Counted from the first letter of the stretch, positions 27,620 to 36,417 are shown. The stretch: DNA of 64,000 nucleotides from Ktedonospora formicarum (GCF_016587355.1 NZ_BNJF01000006.1:310001-374000), one strand, 5' to 3'. A program made the numbers and translations. The notes: generated from the sequence alone by a model not told the origin.

Positions 27620-27984
27620 GAACGTTTCCTTTCTCCCACCTGCCCCTGGGTTTCAGATGAGATCGCCTCGATTCTCGCAGGCGTCAGCCGTCGTCGCCTC
27701 GCGCTGGGAAGGAGGAAGGCGTAGGCTGTATGCAGCACCTGGTGTTCTTCGCGGTTGGGTTCAAACAGGACCTGCACCTCCAACGTCATCGGTTGCTTGC
27801 GAGCGCGTTTGGTCATGATGAGCTCCTAGATCGCGCGTGCCCGTATCTTCAGCTTGATGCCCGTTGCAATCAAGGGGTGCGCCATGAAAGCCATCTCCAT
27901 AGGCTGCGCACAGCTGAGCTCGCGGGATCGCTCTCTGATACACGAAACTCAGAACCTTTTTGGCAACATTGTAAGAGGCGTGGC
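25981..27984 (-). mobile_element. 2,004-bp serine-integrase element inside the RT gene
   Basis: It is bounded by the shared core TGGC (25977-25980 and 27981-27984). It carries only the integrase and a 66-codon gene coupled to it. The two ends form 22-bp imperfect inverted half-sites; joined, they give a near-palindromic site, as expected of attP for large serine integrases. The length is divisible by three, and the insertion lies in the highly conserved PQGG-x-x-SP motif of the reverse transcriptase. Excision would restore the host frame exactly. Confidence 0.88.
27616..27816 (-). CDS. Small protein coupled to the serine integrase
   Basis: 66 residues, basic C-terminus (PSARRRRLTPARIEAI). 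The stop overlaps the integrase start as ATGA (27619-27616), which suggests translational coupling. It is not recognised; by position it could be a regulator or directionality factor, which is inference only. Confidence 0.55.
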   Translation of the reverse strand: MTKRARKQPMTLEVQVLFEPNREEHQVLHTAYAFLLPSARRRRLTPARIEAISSETQGQVGERKRS

Positions 27985-28000
27985 TAATCCGCCCTGTGGG
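27961..28000. other. Right attachment junction of the serine element
   Basis: Element half-site TGGCAACATTGTAAGAGGCG at 27961-27980, core TGGC at 27981-27984, then the reverse transcriptase codons for TPQGGLA. It mirrors the left junction. Confidence 0.85.
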
Positions 28001-28650
28001 GTTCCTGCCAGGCTGTCGTGTCTCGCTTCTTGCAAGTCCAGGTATCCTGCTCGAAGGAGTTTCCAGATGAGATTAAGGAAGCGTTCATCTTGAATCTTCT
28101 TCCGAAGGAGGCTCACTAAAACCTCATGGTCGATGGCGTCGAAACACGCCTGAATATCTCCCTCCAAAAACCAGTTGAGAGCAGGCCATTTCCCTCGAAT
28201 TTCTCGCAGGGCTGTATGGCAACTGCGGCCTGGGCGGAAGCCATGACTGGTTTCATGGAAGTAGGGGCCATGTGGGCTATCATAAAGACATTCAAGAATG
28301 GTACGGATCACTTCTTGCACAATTTTGTCGCGTGTTGAAGGAATCCCCAATTTCCTCATTTTCCCATTTGATTTGGGGATGTAAACGGTTCGGACGGGTT
28401 TAAACTGGAATTGTTCCGTTCGCATCTCCTCGATGATCTGTTGGATCATATTCATGGATATTCCGTCAATGGTCTTTCCATCAGATCCTGGGGTCATATT
28501 TCCTGGGGCCGATTTGATCCTTTCGTAGGCAACGATGTACAAATCTTCTTTGTACAGTAATCGATAAAGGTCATCATTTACCCAGTTCCTGTCTGTATTC
28601 AGGTGTCGTAGGCGCTCAAGTCTGTGTAAGGTCTTTTGTGACTTCTCCAA
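27982..28650 (-). pseudogene. Group II intron reverse transcriptase, N-terminal half
   Basis: 223 codons from ATG 28650: KSAPGNMTPGSDGKTIDGIS, RTVYIPKSNGKMRKLGIPST, HGFRPGRSCHTALREI, EGDIQACFDAIDHEVL and AGTPQGGLA, which are reverse transcriptase blocks 0-3 or so. Translation then runs into the inserted serine element and stops after ten foreign codons (27949). See the C-terminal half at 24784-25980. Confidence 0.9.
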
Positions 28651-29171
28651 GTCAACCTCCTCAAATTCAAGCAGATTCCCTAGAGTCCTTCCTTCTCAAA
28701 AAAAAAAAAACTTTTGATGAGAGAGTACTACGACTCCTCCGTGACCCTGGCCCTCACGGGCTGTAGGCCATCCCCAAGTTGCTCTAGAAGTCTCGCTTCG
28801 TGCTTCAGGTGTCCCGTCCGTCGTTTCCCACTCCTTGTGGGCTGGTCTGGGTGGGAGTTTTGCAGGAAAATAGTAGCTTTTCCTACAACACCCAGCACAG
28901 GCGATCATACCGTATCCTGTGGGCTGCGCCTGGTCCACCACGACTAGGTTTCAAACAATGCGGTCTTCACCACGCACGACCTAGCTGACCGACATCTGGC
29001 TCGCGGTACTCGAACTTCATCGGCCTTACTCACATCATGCTCTTGTCCCCTCACGCCTTTCGGGTAAAGGTGTCTCTACTTTCTTGTGAGAGTAGATAAG
29101 ATGCTGCTTTAATCACATTACTCCAGTGATACCTCTTCCGAGGCAGAGACTTCTATGCCACATGGGCGCAA
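28651..29171 (-). ncRNA. 5' RNA domains of group II intron 2
   Basis: No protein gene. The minus strand carries intron RNA from TTGCGCCC at 29171, with segments shared with the 5' part of intron 1 (ACCCGAAAGGCG, TTTGAAACCTAG, TCACGGAGGAGTCGTAGTAC). Domain assignments (I to IV) are inferred from position before the RT gene, not folded. Confidence 0.55.
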
Positions 29172-29647
29172 TACTACGGACGCTCCGTCATCTGGTCTGA
29201 TTTTCAGGCACTTCTGCCATAGCATCCGATCTTCTTTGATTTGATGCGTTCAGACTCGGACGATCCCCGTTTAGACATCATTCAGATGCTCTCGATGTAG
29301 GTGTCCTTTTTAAACCATTTACCTCTTATTGAGGCTGCGTCCCCTGGGGTGGGTATAGCTTCTTGCGGATGCCCAGAAGCTATCTAGGGGATGGTGGGTG
29401 TCACCAGCTTCCCACCAGGCGCGACTTATCCCGCTAGGTTTTAGGCTTAAAGCAGTGTAGCTTTCACCATGTCGAAATTGCTCTGGAAGACTCTCCGACT
29501 TGCTGGAGTCCTCGATCTTCCTCTCTTGGCGTCATACTATGGTCCTTACCTGCCTTTCGGGGGTAAGTGAGACGTTGAGCATACTTCCATTCCCACAGGA
29601 AGTAAGGAATTAGTTCCCGCTGAGATGATGCCCTGTTACGGGCGTAA

Positions 29648-30200
29648 ATCCGCATTCGCCCGAATGCCAACGCTCCGCAAGCGTCTTCTTACGAACGGTT
29701 CCACAACTACTGCATATTTGGCTCATCTATTTAGGATTAACGAACACGACTTGAGTACCAGCGTCTTCTGCTTTGTACTCACAGAATATGATGAATTGAC
29801 TCCAACCAGCATCGAGGATCGACGTATTGAAGCCAGATTTTGCACGAGCTCCGTTTGGAAGATATTTGCCAGTCTCCTCATCCTTCTTTGGTTGTACTCG
29901 TTTAGATAGGTTGGCAGGCACAATACCCTCAAAGACAACCGTTTCGTAGGTATTTACCAAGCAGCGTGACCACTGATGGAGAGAATCATTGCGCTGGTTC
30001 CGCACTTTGCGATGCAAACGAGCCACCTGTTGAACTGCCTTCTTACGTCTCTTTGAACCCTTCTTCTTTCTGGACAAAGCCTGTTGAGCCTTTGCTCATC
30101 TCTTCTCAGCCTTGCGATACTGCTTCGGGTTCTCAATGACGTCACCTGTAGATGGGGTCCCGACATATTTTCCCCGCCATTTCCCCGCTAAGGAACTAGT
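29648..30200 (-). pseudogene. TnpB 5' exon with two stop codons
   Basis: The minus-strand frame reads KYVGTPSTGDVIENPKQYRK, then TGA, then KAQQALSRKKKGSKRRKKAV, YETVVFEGIVPANLSK, ILDAGWSQFIIFCEYKAED and VVFVNPK. After that come TAG and the zinc ribbon MSQICSSCGTVRKK...ERWHSGECGF, where intron 1 enters. The 5' part, including RuvC-I, is missing. The stops mean the TnpB would be inactive even if the intron spliced. Confidence 0.85.
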
Positions 30201-30228
30201 GAGTAAAAAGAGGGTCTAAACCTTCCCG

Positions 30229-30795
30229 TTACGCCTGCGGTCCTGGCGTTTTCTTGGTTCCCTTCACATAGCGGAAGAAGGTGGCACGAGAGATCTCAAG
30301 CATTGAACAGATTCCATGAATCGAGTGCTTCGAGTCCTAGTAGAGATGTCGAGCCAATGCCACCCTCCCATCAGACGTTTTTCGCGGCCTGACGCCCTCT
30401 GGCACGGGCCGCAGCCAATCCAGCGTTGGTTCTCTCACGGATCAGATCACGTTCAAACTCGGCTAATGCTCCCATCAAATGAAAAATGAGCTTGCTGCCC
30501 GGTGTGGTCGTATCAATCTTCTCGGTCAAGCTGATAAAATCGACTCCACGCTCTTGGAGGAAATCCAATGTCTTAATGAGATCCTTGAGGGAGCGTCCCA
30601 GGTGATCCAGCTTCCAAACCACAAGAGTATCGCCCGGTCGAACATAGGCGAGCGCTTCATCGAGTCCCTTGCGCTCAAATTTTACCCAGTCATCACATCG
30701 CGAAAGCACTTTTCACATTCCGCCTCTTGGAGGGCATCATTCTGCAAGGACTCGTTCTGCTCGTGCTTTGAGACATGAATATAACCAATCTTCAT
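30229..30795 (-). pseudogene. Tn3-type resolvase, frameshifted
   Basis: The start at 30795 encodes MKIGYIHVSKHEQNESLQND, with the catalytic Ser near residue 9. A frameshift near 30700 leads to FERKGLDEALAYVRPGDTLV, KLDHLGRSLKDLIKTL and LIFHLMGALAEFERDLIRER. A second shift near 30375 and a TAG precede the DNA-binding domain (DSKHSIHGICSMLEISRATF). The three pieces cover a full resolvase. It probably belonged to the Tn3-type transposon whose transposase fragment is at 34.3-35.0 kb. Confidence 0.88.
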
Positions 30796-31274
30796 TCAAA
30801 ACTCTGCTGTTAATCTCACTTACTCATCTCAAAAGCAAAAAACTGAGACGCGAGATTATGATACGTTTTTTTGCGACTGGTCAATGCTTTCCATCATGCT
30901 CGCTGATGTGATGTGTCCTCATACCAGAAAAACAGAACAGGAAGTCGCAGAAAACCGGTCGATTGTGAGATGCCCTGTGGATCGAAGAAAACGGCGCTTG
31001 ACGGACAGAAACGTCCTGTGGTAAGATTTACGTATCTGTTCAAAAAGCAAGCAGCAAGGATATCGATGAAGCAATGATGAAACGTTCACACTCCCTCCAA
31101 CTCACCTCCATTAAGAACGTCCTTGCTCATCCTGCGGGTGTGTTCGCGCCGCATGCGGCGCACTGCGAGGAGTAAGAGCACAGACAAGCTCTCCCCATTT
31201 TTTCCTCTTTTTGGGCACAGGTCATCCCTTCTTCGCATCGCGCCACTTCTTGAGCTCTCCATCATCTCAATCAT
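30796..31274. other. Intergenic, no gene seen
   Basis: About 480 bases between the resolvase remnant and the phosphotransferase gene. No recognisable coding or repeat signal. Confidence 0.4.
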
Positions 31275-32228
31275 ATGCACGTGCGAAAGGAAGCATTTTT
31301 GATGTTTCACCTGCCTGAAGATTTTCTTCACTTTATGCGCGAGGTCTACGGCACAGAGGCGGCCAATGCCTGGTTTCAATGCCTCCCTTCTTTATTGGAG
31401 GAATACGCCCAGCGTTGGCAACTCACGCTTTTGTCCCCGTTTGAGAATCTCTCGTTGCACTATGTGGCACCAGCAATCTGTGCGGATGGCACGCCAGTCA
31501 TCCTGAAGACATCCGCGTTTTCCGATGAATTTGAGCATGGGCTGGCCGCATTGCGCATCTTCAATGGGCGAGGCATCGCTCGTCTGCTAGAGTGTGACGA
31601 GGAGAAAAAGGTCATGGTGCTGGAGCGTTTGCAACCGGGAACCATGCTTGAGTCACTGGTACCAGAACAGGATGTGCAAGCTACATCCATTCTGGCTGGA
31701 ATTATGCGTCAACTCTGGCGACCGGTACCCAGGGAGCACACCTTCCCGACCGTTGAGCAATTGGGGCAAGACCTGACGCAGCTCCGAGCGTCCTATGCTG
31801 GTGGCTATGGTCCGTTTCCGCCGCGCCTGGTCGACGAGGCGATGGATCTCTTCGCGACATTAAGCGCTTCGGCTCCTCAAACCATGCTGCTACACGGCGA
31901 TCTGCACCACTATAATATCTTACGTTCAGGTGATACATGGTTGGCTATTGATCCTAAGGGGGTAGTTGGTGATCCCGGGTATGAGGTGGCGGCCTCGTTG
32001 TTTAACCCTCTGCCTCGCATCCTTCTCGTGCCCGACCTGGAGCAGATGCTTGCCCGGCGCGTTGCTCAACTGAGCGAGGAACTGGGAATGGAACGAGCGC
32101 GCATACGCGGATGGGGATTGGCACAAAGTGTGCGCAACGCGTGGAGTATGATGTCGCATAACCAGTTGAGCATGAACCCACAGGGGGTACTTCGATGTGC
32201 AGAAATTCTTTCGCGTCTCACCGTTTGA
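31275..32228 (+). CDS. Aminoglycoside / hydroxyurea phosphotransferase-like kinase
   Basis: 317 residues, of the streptomycin 6-kinase / hydroxyurea antibiotic resistance kinase family. Kinase-like motifs: ATP-binding Lys in TPVILKTSAFSDEF, catalytic loop LLHGDLHHYNIL (near residue 212) and metal-binding WLAIDPKGVVGDPGYE. Family members phosphorylate streptomycin-type aminoglycosides. In a soil bacterium this could be a resistance or a housekeeping small-molecule kinase. ATG 31275 or the second Met (MFHLPEDF, 31302) may be the start. It sits between transposon remnants, so it may have arrived as cargo. Confidence 0.85.
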   Translation: MHVRKEAFLMFHLPEDFLHFMREVYGTEAANAWFQCLPSLLEEYAQRWQLTLLSPFENLSLHYVAPAICADGTPVILKTSAFSDEFEHGLAALRIFNGRGIARLLECDEEKKVMVLERLQPGTMLESLVPEQDVQATSILAGIMRQLWRPVPREHTFPTVEQLGQDLTQLRASYAGGYGPFPPRLVDEAMDLFATLSASAPQTMLLHGDLHHYNILRSGDTWLAIDPKGVVGDPGYEVAASLFNPLPRILLVPDLEQMLARRVAQLSEELGMERARIRGWGLAQSVRNAWSMMSHNQLSMNPQGVLRCAEILSRLTV

Positions 32229-32394
32229 TGCTGGGCGCTCTCCCATTACGCCCCTGTTTCCGAGCGTCCGATTCTGCATGATTTGCAGTGCATGCATCAC
32301 TGCCCGTGCCGTGAACCGCGCAACGGCAGAAATATCAGGAGTGTTGTTCACGCGAGAGATGTCTCATCAAACGAACGGTTTGTGAGACGCTTGC

Positions 32395-32432
32395 CCCCGC
32401 TCTCCAGTTCATGAAAGAACTGGAGAGCGGGG
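32395..32432. terminator. Perfect 16-bp hairpin near the IS607 right end
   Basis: Arms 32395-32410 (CCCCGCTCTCCAGTTC) and 32417-32432 with six-base loop ATGAAA. It lies between the convergent phosphotransferase gene and IS607 tnpB, so a bidirectional terminator role is likely, although there is no T run. Confidence 0.65.
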
Positions 32433-32518
32433 CCTCCCTCACGTGCCTTTATGTCTCGGAAGTCTCAAGCATCTCCACTTTTGTGGATACAGTTCACCTA
32501 AACATTGACATTCATTGC

Positions 32519-33721
32519 TCAGTATGTGGGGGCACCCACAGGACGGACTGCCACGCCCTCTATCCCCTGCCCGAAGGAATTAGGGATTGCTTTTCGGATA
32601 ATATTGAGACTTCCGTTTACATCCGCATTGATCCGTTTGCCTGTACTGGTACGGAATAAGCCACGCTTAATGCGCTTGCCCACATAGCACTCATGATGGC
32701 AGATGGGTTCCAGGTCAAGAAAGCTGCACTTGCTGGTGTGGCTTTCTTCCTGCCAAATGACATGTATCCCTACCATCTCTGCTTTGTAGGTCAGCATGTG
32801 GATAAAACGAGCAAAAGGAATCTGCACAAACTGTTGGTTATTACGTTTCCCAATATTGATCTCTTGCTTCCACCTATCATTTTTGCCAATGATCAACGTT
32901 CCAATACCTTCCCAGATTAATCGCTCGATAATGCGATGACTCTGGGTATGCAGGTAGTGATCGATTTTGCGAGTACGTTTACTCGTCAAACATTCCAGTC
33001 GTGGAGAATTGAAACGGTCATATTTGCTCAGATGGCTTTGCAGGCGTGATCGCTGTTTGTTGTAATAGTGGTTGATATTTTTCAAGGGACGCCCGTTAAC
33101 AAGCACAGGCTCAAAGCCTGCTTTGTTTGAAGTTAGCGTGGCCAAATTGTTCAATCCTATATCAATACCCGCCACAAACAGAGGATCAACGTTCGCTTGC
33201 TGTGGTTCGTAGTCATAGACAATCTCTACCACATACAAGCCAGTGCGAGGGGCAATACGCACCTGCTTGACCTTGGGATGTGTCGTTGGAATCTCAATAC
33301 CCAATTGTGAAGGAGCTACCATCCCTTTCTTGAGTGCTTTTTTACTGATAGCCTGAAGATCATAAATGAGGATATTGCGCCCTTTTTGTTTGTCTTTGTA
33401 CTTGGGAAGCTTAGGGCGTCCTAGAAACTTCTTGGGGTCATCAAACCACGCAGCAAGCCCTTTGCGAAAAGCTTTCCAGTTCTTATCCAGCAAGCGAAGC
33501 ACATCATTGCTCACTTTACGCGGCAAGGCCTGATATGCTTCGGTATGTTTGACCAGATGGTAGACGTTAGCATATCCCAGGTAGACGCCTGTCTGAATAA
33601 ATGCCTGGCGCATATGATAATTTGCCAGATTGTAGAGATTCTTGGATGCAAAGGACGCTCTATCAAGAGCCGCATAACGGTCATCGCTCTGATGGATACA
33701 ATGCCGTTCGACTAGTTGCAT
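32519..33721 (-). CDS. TnpB of IS607 element, RNA-guided nuclease
   Basis: 400 residues, intact. RuvC-I Asp in VAGIDIGLNNLATL. The usual RuvC-II Glu position reads GTLIIGKNDRWKQEI without the normal Glu; a conserved Glu in VIWQEESHTSKCSF may replace it, as in TnpB groups with a rearranged catalytic Glu. Zinc-ribbon-like Cys residues and the final Asp (RINADVNGSLNI) are present. It overlaps tnpA by 10 bases, so translation is probably coupled. TnpB cuts DNA with a guide from the element right end and promotes element retention. Confidence 0.9.
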   Translation of the reverse strand: MQLVERHCIHQSDDRYAALDRASFASKNLYNLANYHMRQAFIQTGVYLGYANVYHLVKHTEAYQALPRKVSNDVLRLLDKNWKAFRKGLAAWFDDPKKFLGRPKLPKYKDKQKGRNILIYDLQAISKKALKKGMVAPSQLGIEIPTTHPKVKQVRIAPRTGLYVVEIVYDYEPQQANVDPLFVAGIDIGLNNLATLTSNKAGFEPVLVNGRPLKNINHYYNKQRSRLQSHLSKYDRFNSPRLECLTSKRTRKIDHYLHTQSHRIIERLIWEGIGTLIIGKNDRWKQEINIGKRNNQQFVQIPFARFIHMLTYKAEMVGIHVIWQEESHTSKCSFLDLEPICHHECYVGKRIKRGLFRTSTGKRINADVNGSLNIIRKAIPNSFGQGIEGVAVRPVGAPTY

Positions 33722-34296
33722 CCTTCTACATCCTTTTCTTCCAATTCCTTGACCAACTTCTCGGTTTTGTGTTTGGCACGTCGTTGCCCATACATCCGGG
33801 CGGTAAATGAATACAAGATGGCCGTCAAATCAGCCATCAAATCCTCCTTGTCATCATCAGCCAGATTTGTAATTTCAATGGAACGTCCTTGCGTTTCAAG
33901 CAAGGCAAGAATATAGTTGGCTCCAAAGCGCGTCAGGCGATCTTTATGCTCAACCACAATACGTGTGATGCTTGTGTCCTTTAAAAGAGCGAGCAACTTG
34001 GGGCGTGTATCATTCACACCAGATGCAATCTCTTTTGCAACAATAGCCACCTGATAGCCTTTTGCAGCACAATAGGAACTCAGTCGTTCAACCTGTCGTT
34101 CGAGATTATCTTGACGCTCTCTGGCCGAAACACGGGCATAAATGGCTGTCTTTTCAGCCTGAGTTGCTGGCTCTTCAGCAGCGACAATAATGGTCCCAGA
34201 AGGAGCTTGATAGCCCTTGATTTGCCCAGCTTGCCACCAACGAAACGCCGTTCGGTAACTAATGCCTTGTTGTTTCGCATATTGACTTAACTTCAT
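33712..34296 (-). CDS. IS607-family TnpA serine recombinase
   Basis: 194 residues. A MerR-like N-terminal helix-turn-helix (MKLSQYAKQQGISYRTAFRW) is followed by the serine recombinase domain. Catalytic Ser is in AIYARVSARERQDNLERQ, with VVEHKDRLTRFGANYI and IEITNLADDDKEDLMADL. The order of DNA-binding domain first is diagnostic for IS607. It catalyses transposition through a circular intermediate with little target specificity. Confidence 0.93.
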   Translation of the reverse strand: MKLSQYAKQQGISYRTAFRWWQAGQIKGYQAPSGTIIVAAEEPATQAEKTAIYARVSARERQDNLERQVERLSSYCAAKGYQVAIVAKEIASGVNDTRPKLLALLKDTSITRIVVEHKDRLTRFGANYILALLETQGRSIEITNLADDDKEDLMADLTAILYSFTARMYGQRRAKHKTEKLVKELEEKDVEGCN

Positions 34297-34340
34297 GAAA
34301 CGATTGTGTTATATATGACATTATTTGTCAATATATGGCG

Positions 34341-34985
34341 TTATTTCTTACGAACGTTTATCACACGTTTTTCTTGCTCTTCTAACTCTGGCAAGCGTAG
34401 CGGGCGCAGACTGTCCAGCGAACGACCTGATTGATGCGTAAAGCTGTATTGCCCGATGAGGTTAATATGTTCCCATCCCAATGGTGTGATATGGGGAAGA
34501 TATTCTTCAGGAATGACCTCGCCCTGCTTTTTCAGTTCCTCGACGGCCTGGGAAAGGTACACCACATTCCAGGCCGCGATGGCCGCCATAATCAGATGCA
34601 AGCAGTTCGCCCGATGCATCTGGTCTTCAAACGCTCGATCCCACAGTTCTCCATTTTTGCCAGAGAAGAGCTGGCGTGCCAGTGAGTGAAGCGCCTCACC
34701 CTTATTGAGTCCAACTAGAATCCGACGACGAAGAGCTTCATCCTGGAAGTAGTCGAGCAGAAAACAGGTCCGTTCCAGCTTCCCCAGTTCGGTGAGTGCC
34801 GTGGCAAGCCGGTTTTGCCGACTGTAGACACGCAGCCGACGCATGAGCAGTGAGGCCAAGACTGACCCATGACGAATGGAAGAAGCGACACGTTGCATTT
34901 CTTCCCAATGTTCAATTATGTATTTCGCTCGTACAGGGGAGGCGATGAGGGCATTGAGCGCCCCTTGATCGCCAACTGACTGATA
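34341..34985 (-). pseudogene. C-terminal fragment of a Tn3-family transposase
   Basis: The open frame from about 34985 encodes GALNALIASPVRAKYIIEHW, IRHGSVLASLLMRRL, LARQLFSGKNGELWDRAFED and LPHITPLGWEHINLIGQY, the conserved end of Tn3 TnpA. It ends at the normal C-terminus (34341). Two stops lie just upstream and the first 750 or so residues are gone. IS607 landed immediately after its stop codon. Confidence 0.9.
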
Positions 34986-35263
34986 GGTGTTTCTTCATCA
35001 GCTCCAATCACATTTCGCTAAAAGCAACCAGAAACGTCACGTCGAACGCACAGATCTAACCATGGCGATTGCGTTTTTTCCTTCTTGAATTATCCACAAC
35101 CTCTCCACACCCACTTGGAAAAGTTCGTGGATAATTGGGTTGTCTCCACTCCTCTGGATCAGGTATGCTTCTCCTAGATCACACATCTCATGGTTCTCAT
35201 CCTTCAGACCCTTTTATTTCTATCCTTGTTTTGTTGTGCCTTACAGATTGAAGGAGGGCTGCC

Positions 35264-35890
35264 ATGCCTGTCACCATCGAAGGGGAAACTCGTCTCGCGC
35301 CTCGAAGCCTGGTCATTCGCCGTCACTCCGTGAGCGTGACACAGAAAGCAGGGAAGGTACAGGTCGCGCGTGCGTCTCAACTGACAAAGATCAGGTCGCG
35401 ACCGTTGTCAGCGGTCGACGTTCCTCCCTGGCAACATCGGGCCGCTTTCCCCTCGCACGCGAACGTGCGAAAGCAACGCGGCTCCTGGCCATTATTGATA
35501 GGGATAGGAATGCTCTGCGCGCTTCTCCTCGCCATCGGCACGCAATTCCTGATGGAGCGGGGCATAACACTTAAAGATGATCTCCAGTACGGTCGGCCGC
35601 GCACTACCCAGATCGATCATTTTGTGGGGCACGAGCGCGATACATCGATCCCAACCCATTTCACAGCAATCAATCTCAAAGGGAAGGTGTATATCTTTGA
35701 GGTGCCAGGAGGAGATGCAGAGCACACCCATCTGCTCCTAGGGCCACGCCTGCTTGGATCAGGAGCAGATCTTGCACCCGTAACGCTGACCTTCTCAGGC
35801 GATGCCTACCATCCTGATCTTGTGGTGAGTGTTGATGGACTGCAAGTGCGTTTTCGCAATACAGGGAACACCTATGAACCGATGGCATGA
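35264..35890 (+). CDS. Single-pass membrane protein of unknown function
   Basis: 208 residues. A basic N-terminal 70 residues is followed by one membrane helix (PLLIGIGMLCALLLAIGTQF, about 76-95) and an extracytoplasmic domain (FTAINLKGKVYIFEVPGGD, LTFSGDAYHPDLVVSVDG). Not recognised; similar proteins appear as hypotheticals in this kind of genome (recollection). The ribosome binding site GGAGGG precedes ATG 35264. It overlaps the next gene by four bases. Confidence 0.6.
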   Translation: MPVTIEGETRLAPRSLVIRRHSVSVTQKAGKVQVARASQLTKIRSRPLSAVDVPPWQHRAAFPSHANVRKQRGSWPLLIGIGMLCALLLAIGTQFLMERGITLKDDLQYGRPRTTQIDHFVGHERDTSIPTHFTAINLKGKVYIFEVPGGDAEHTHLLLGPRLLGSGADLAPVTLTFSGDAYHPDLVVSVDGLQVRFRNTGNTYEPMA

Positions 35891-36417
35891 GCGAGAGTGA
35901 AGAGAGCAATCTTTCACGCGCCCTGGCGCGTCGGGGTGCCCATGTGACTGGCATAGATATTGCACCACGGCTGGTTGAAATGGCCCGCGCCAAAGATCCG
36001 AGTGGCAACATAACCTATCAGGTGGCTGATCTTTGCCAACCGCTGCCTGCCTATCAGGACCACTTTGATCTGATCGCAAGCTTTTTTGTTTTCAATGATG
36101 TCTACGATTACCGAGGCTTTCTTGCCACTCTTCACTCAGCACTTAAACAGGCAGGCCGCCTCGTGCTTTTCATGAACAACCCGTATTCCTTAATGCTGCG
36201 AGGCTATTTCACTGATTACTTTGCGGCTTCTGGTCAGACATTTCCGTATCGAGGCATGAGAGAAGAGGGGGTGAAGGTTCACTTTTATCACCGGACACTG
36301 GAAGACTATTTGGCCGCTAGTATCTCCGCAGGATTTCAGTTACAGCAACTGGTAGACGTGCCGACTCCTGAAGGCAGCTTCAAGCGCCGAGAAGAGACAG
36401 TAATTCCGGAGGGTTAA
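35887..36417 (+). pseudogene. SAM-dependent methyltransferase missing motif I
   Basis: The frame resembles a class I methyltransferase from just after motif I: NLSRALARRGAHVTGIDIAP, ITYQVADLCQPLPAYQDHFD and LKQAGRLVLFMNNPYS. The SAM-binding GxGxG segment that should precede NLSRALA is absent, replaced by MSESEE. The 3' end also stops early; the frame continues after TAA 36415-36417 with KFLEEWTSLPF. Both ends are damaged, so activity is unlikely. Confidence 0.75.

Larger units (their letters stand above)
24689..29171 (-). mobile_element. Group II intron 2 (inner)
   Basis: The 5' end TTGCGCCCATGTGGC starts at 29171 after GTAGTA; the 3' end is near 24689 (...CTTCTAC), followed by CTCAC. Rejoining the flanks gives CGTAGTACTCAC, which parallels CGTAGTACTCTC at the equivalent place in intron 2's own RNA. 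Without the nested serine element the intron is 2,479 bp. Domain V and domain VI hairpins, a full-length reverse transcriptase in two halves and a poly-T/A tract near 28700 are present. Confidence 0.75.
23261..29647 (-). mobile_element. Group II intron 1 (outer), interrupted by intron 2
   Basis: The 5' end lies near 29647 (TTACGCCCGTAACAGGGC on the minus strand) and the 3' end near 23261. Domain V is at 23347-23314. The 5' RNA part (29647-29172) is partly alike to the 5' part of intron 2 (TTACCCCCGAAAGGC, CCTAAAACCTAGCGGG, GACGGAGCGTCCGTAGTA). Its encoded protein has lost the catalytic reverse transcriptase core. It splits TnpB between the zinc ribbon and the last catalytic Asp. Boundaries are set by restoring TnpB and are uncertain by a few bases. 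Confidence 0.7.
23131..30200 (-). mobile_element. Four-level nest: TnpB element > intron > intron > serine-integrase element
   Basis: Outermost is an IS605-type TnpB element, whose right-end hairpin at 23133-23170 contains GCTAGGCTTTAGCC. Its gene is interrupted by group II intron 1 (about 23261-29647). Intron 1 is interrupted by intron 2 (about 24689-29171). Intron 2 is interrupted by the serine element (25981-27984). Stripping each level restores the sequence of the level outside it. Lengths after stripping are about 2.48 kb for intron 2 and 1.90 kb for intron 1, the latter missing about 0.59 kb of its reverse transcriptase gene. Confidence 0.8.
32440..34336 (-). mobile_element. IS607-family element, apparently complete
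   Basis: It carries tnpA (serine recombinase) and tnpB in the typical overlapping order. Both frames are uninterrupted. The left edge lies just after the Tn3 transposase stop (about 34336). The right edge is probably beyond the tnpB 3' region near 32440-32500. Exact ends are not determined. It appears to be the most recently arrived element in this region. Confidence 0.75.

Noticed and set aside
25977..27984. Inverted ends read as terminal repeats of a DDE transposon
   Set aside because: No target duplication, no DDE transposase, shared 4-base core and a serine integrase inside: half-sites of a serine recombinase fit better.
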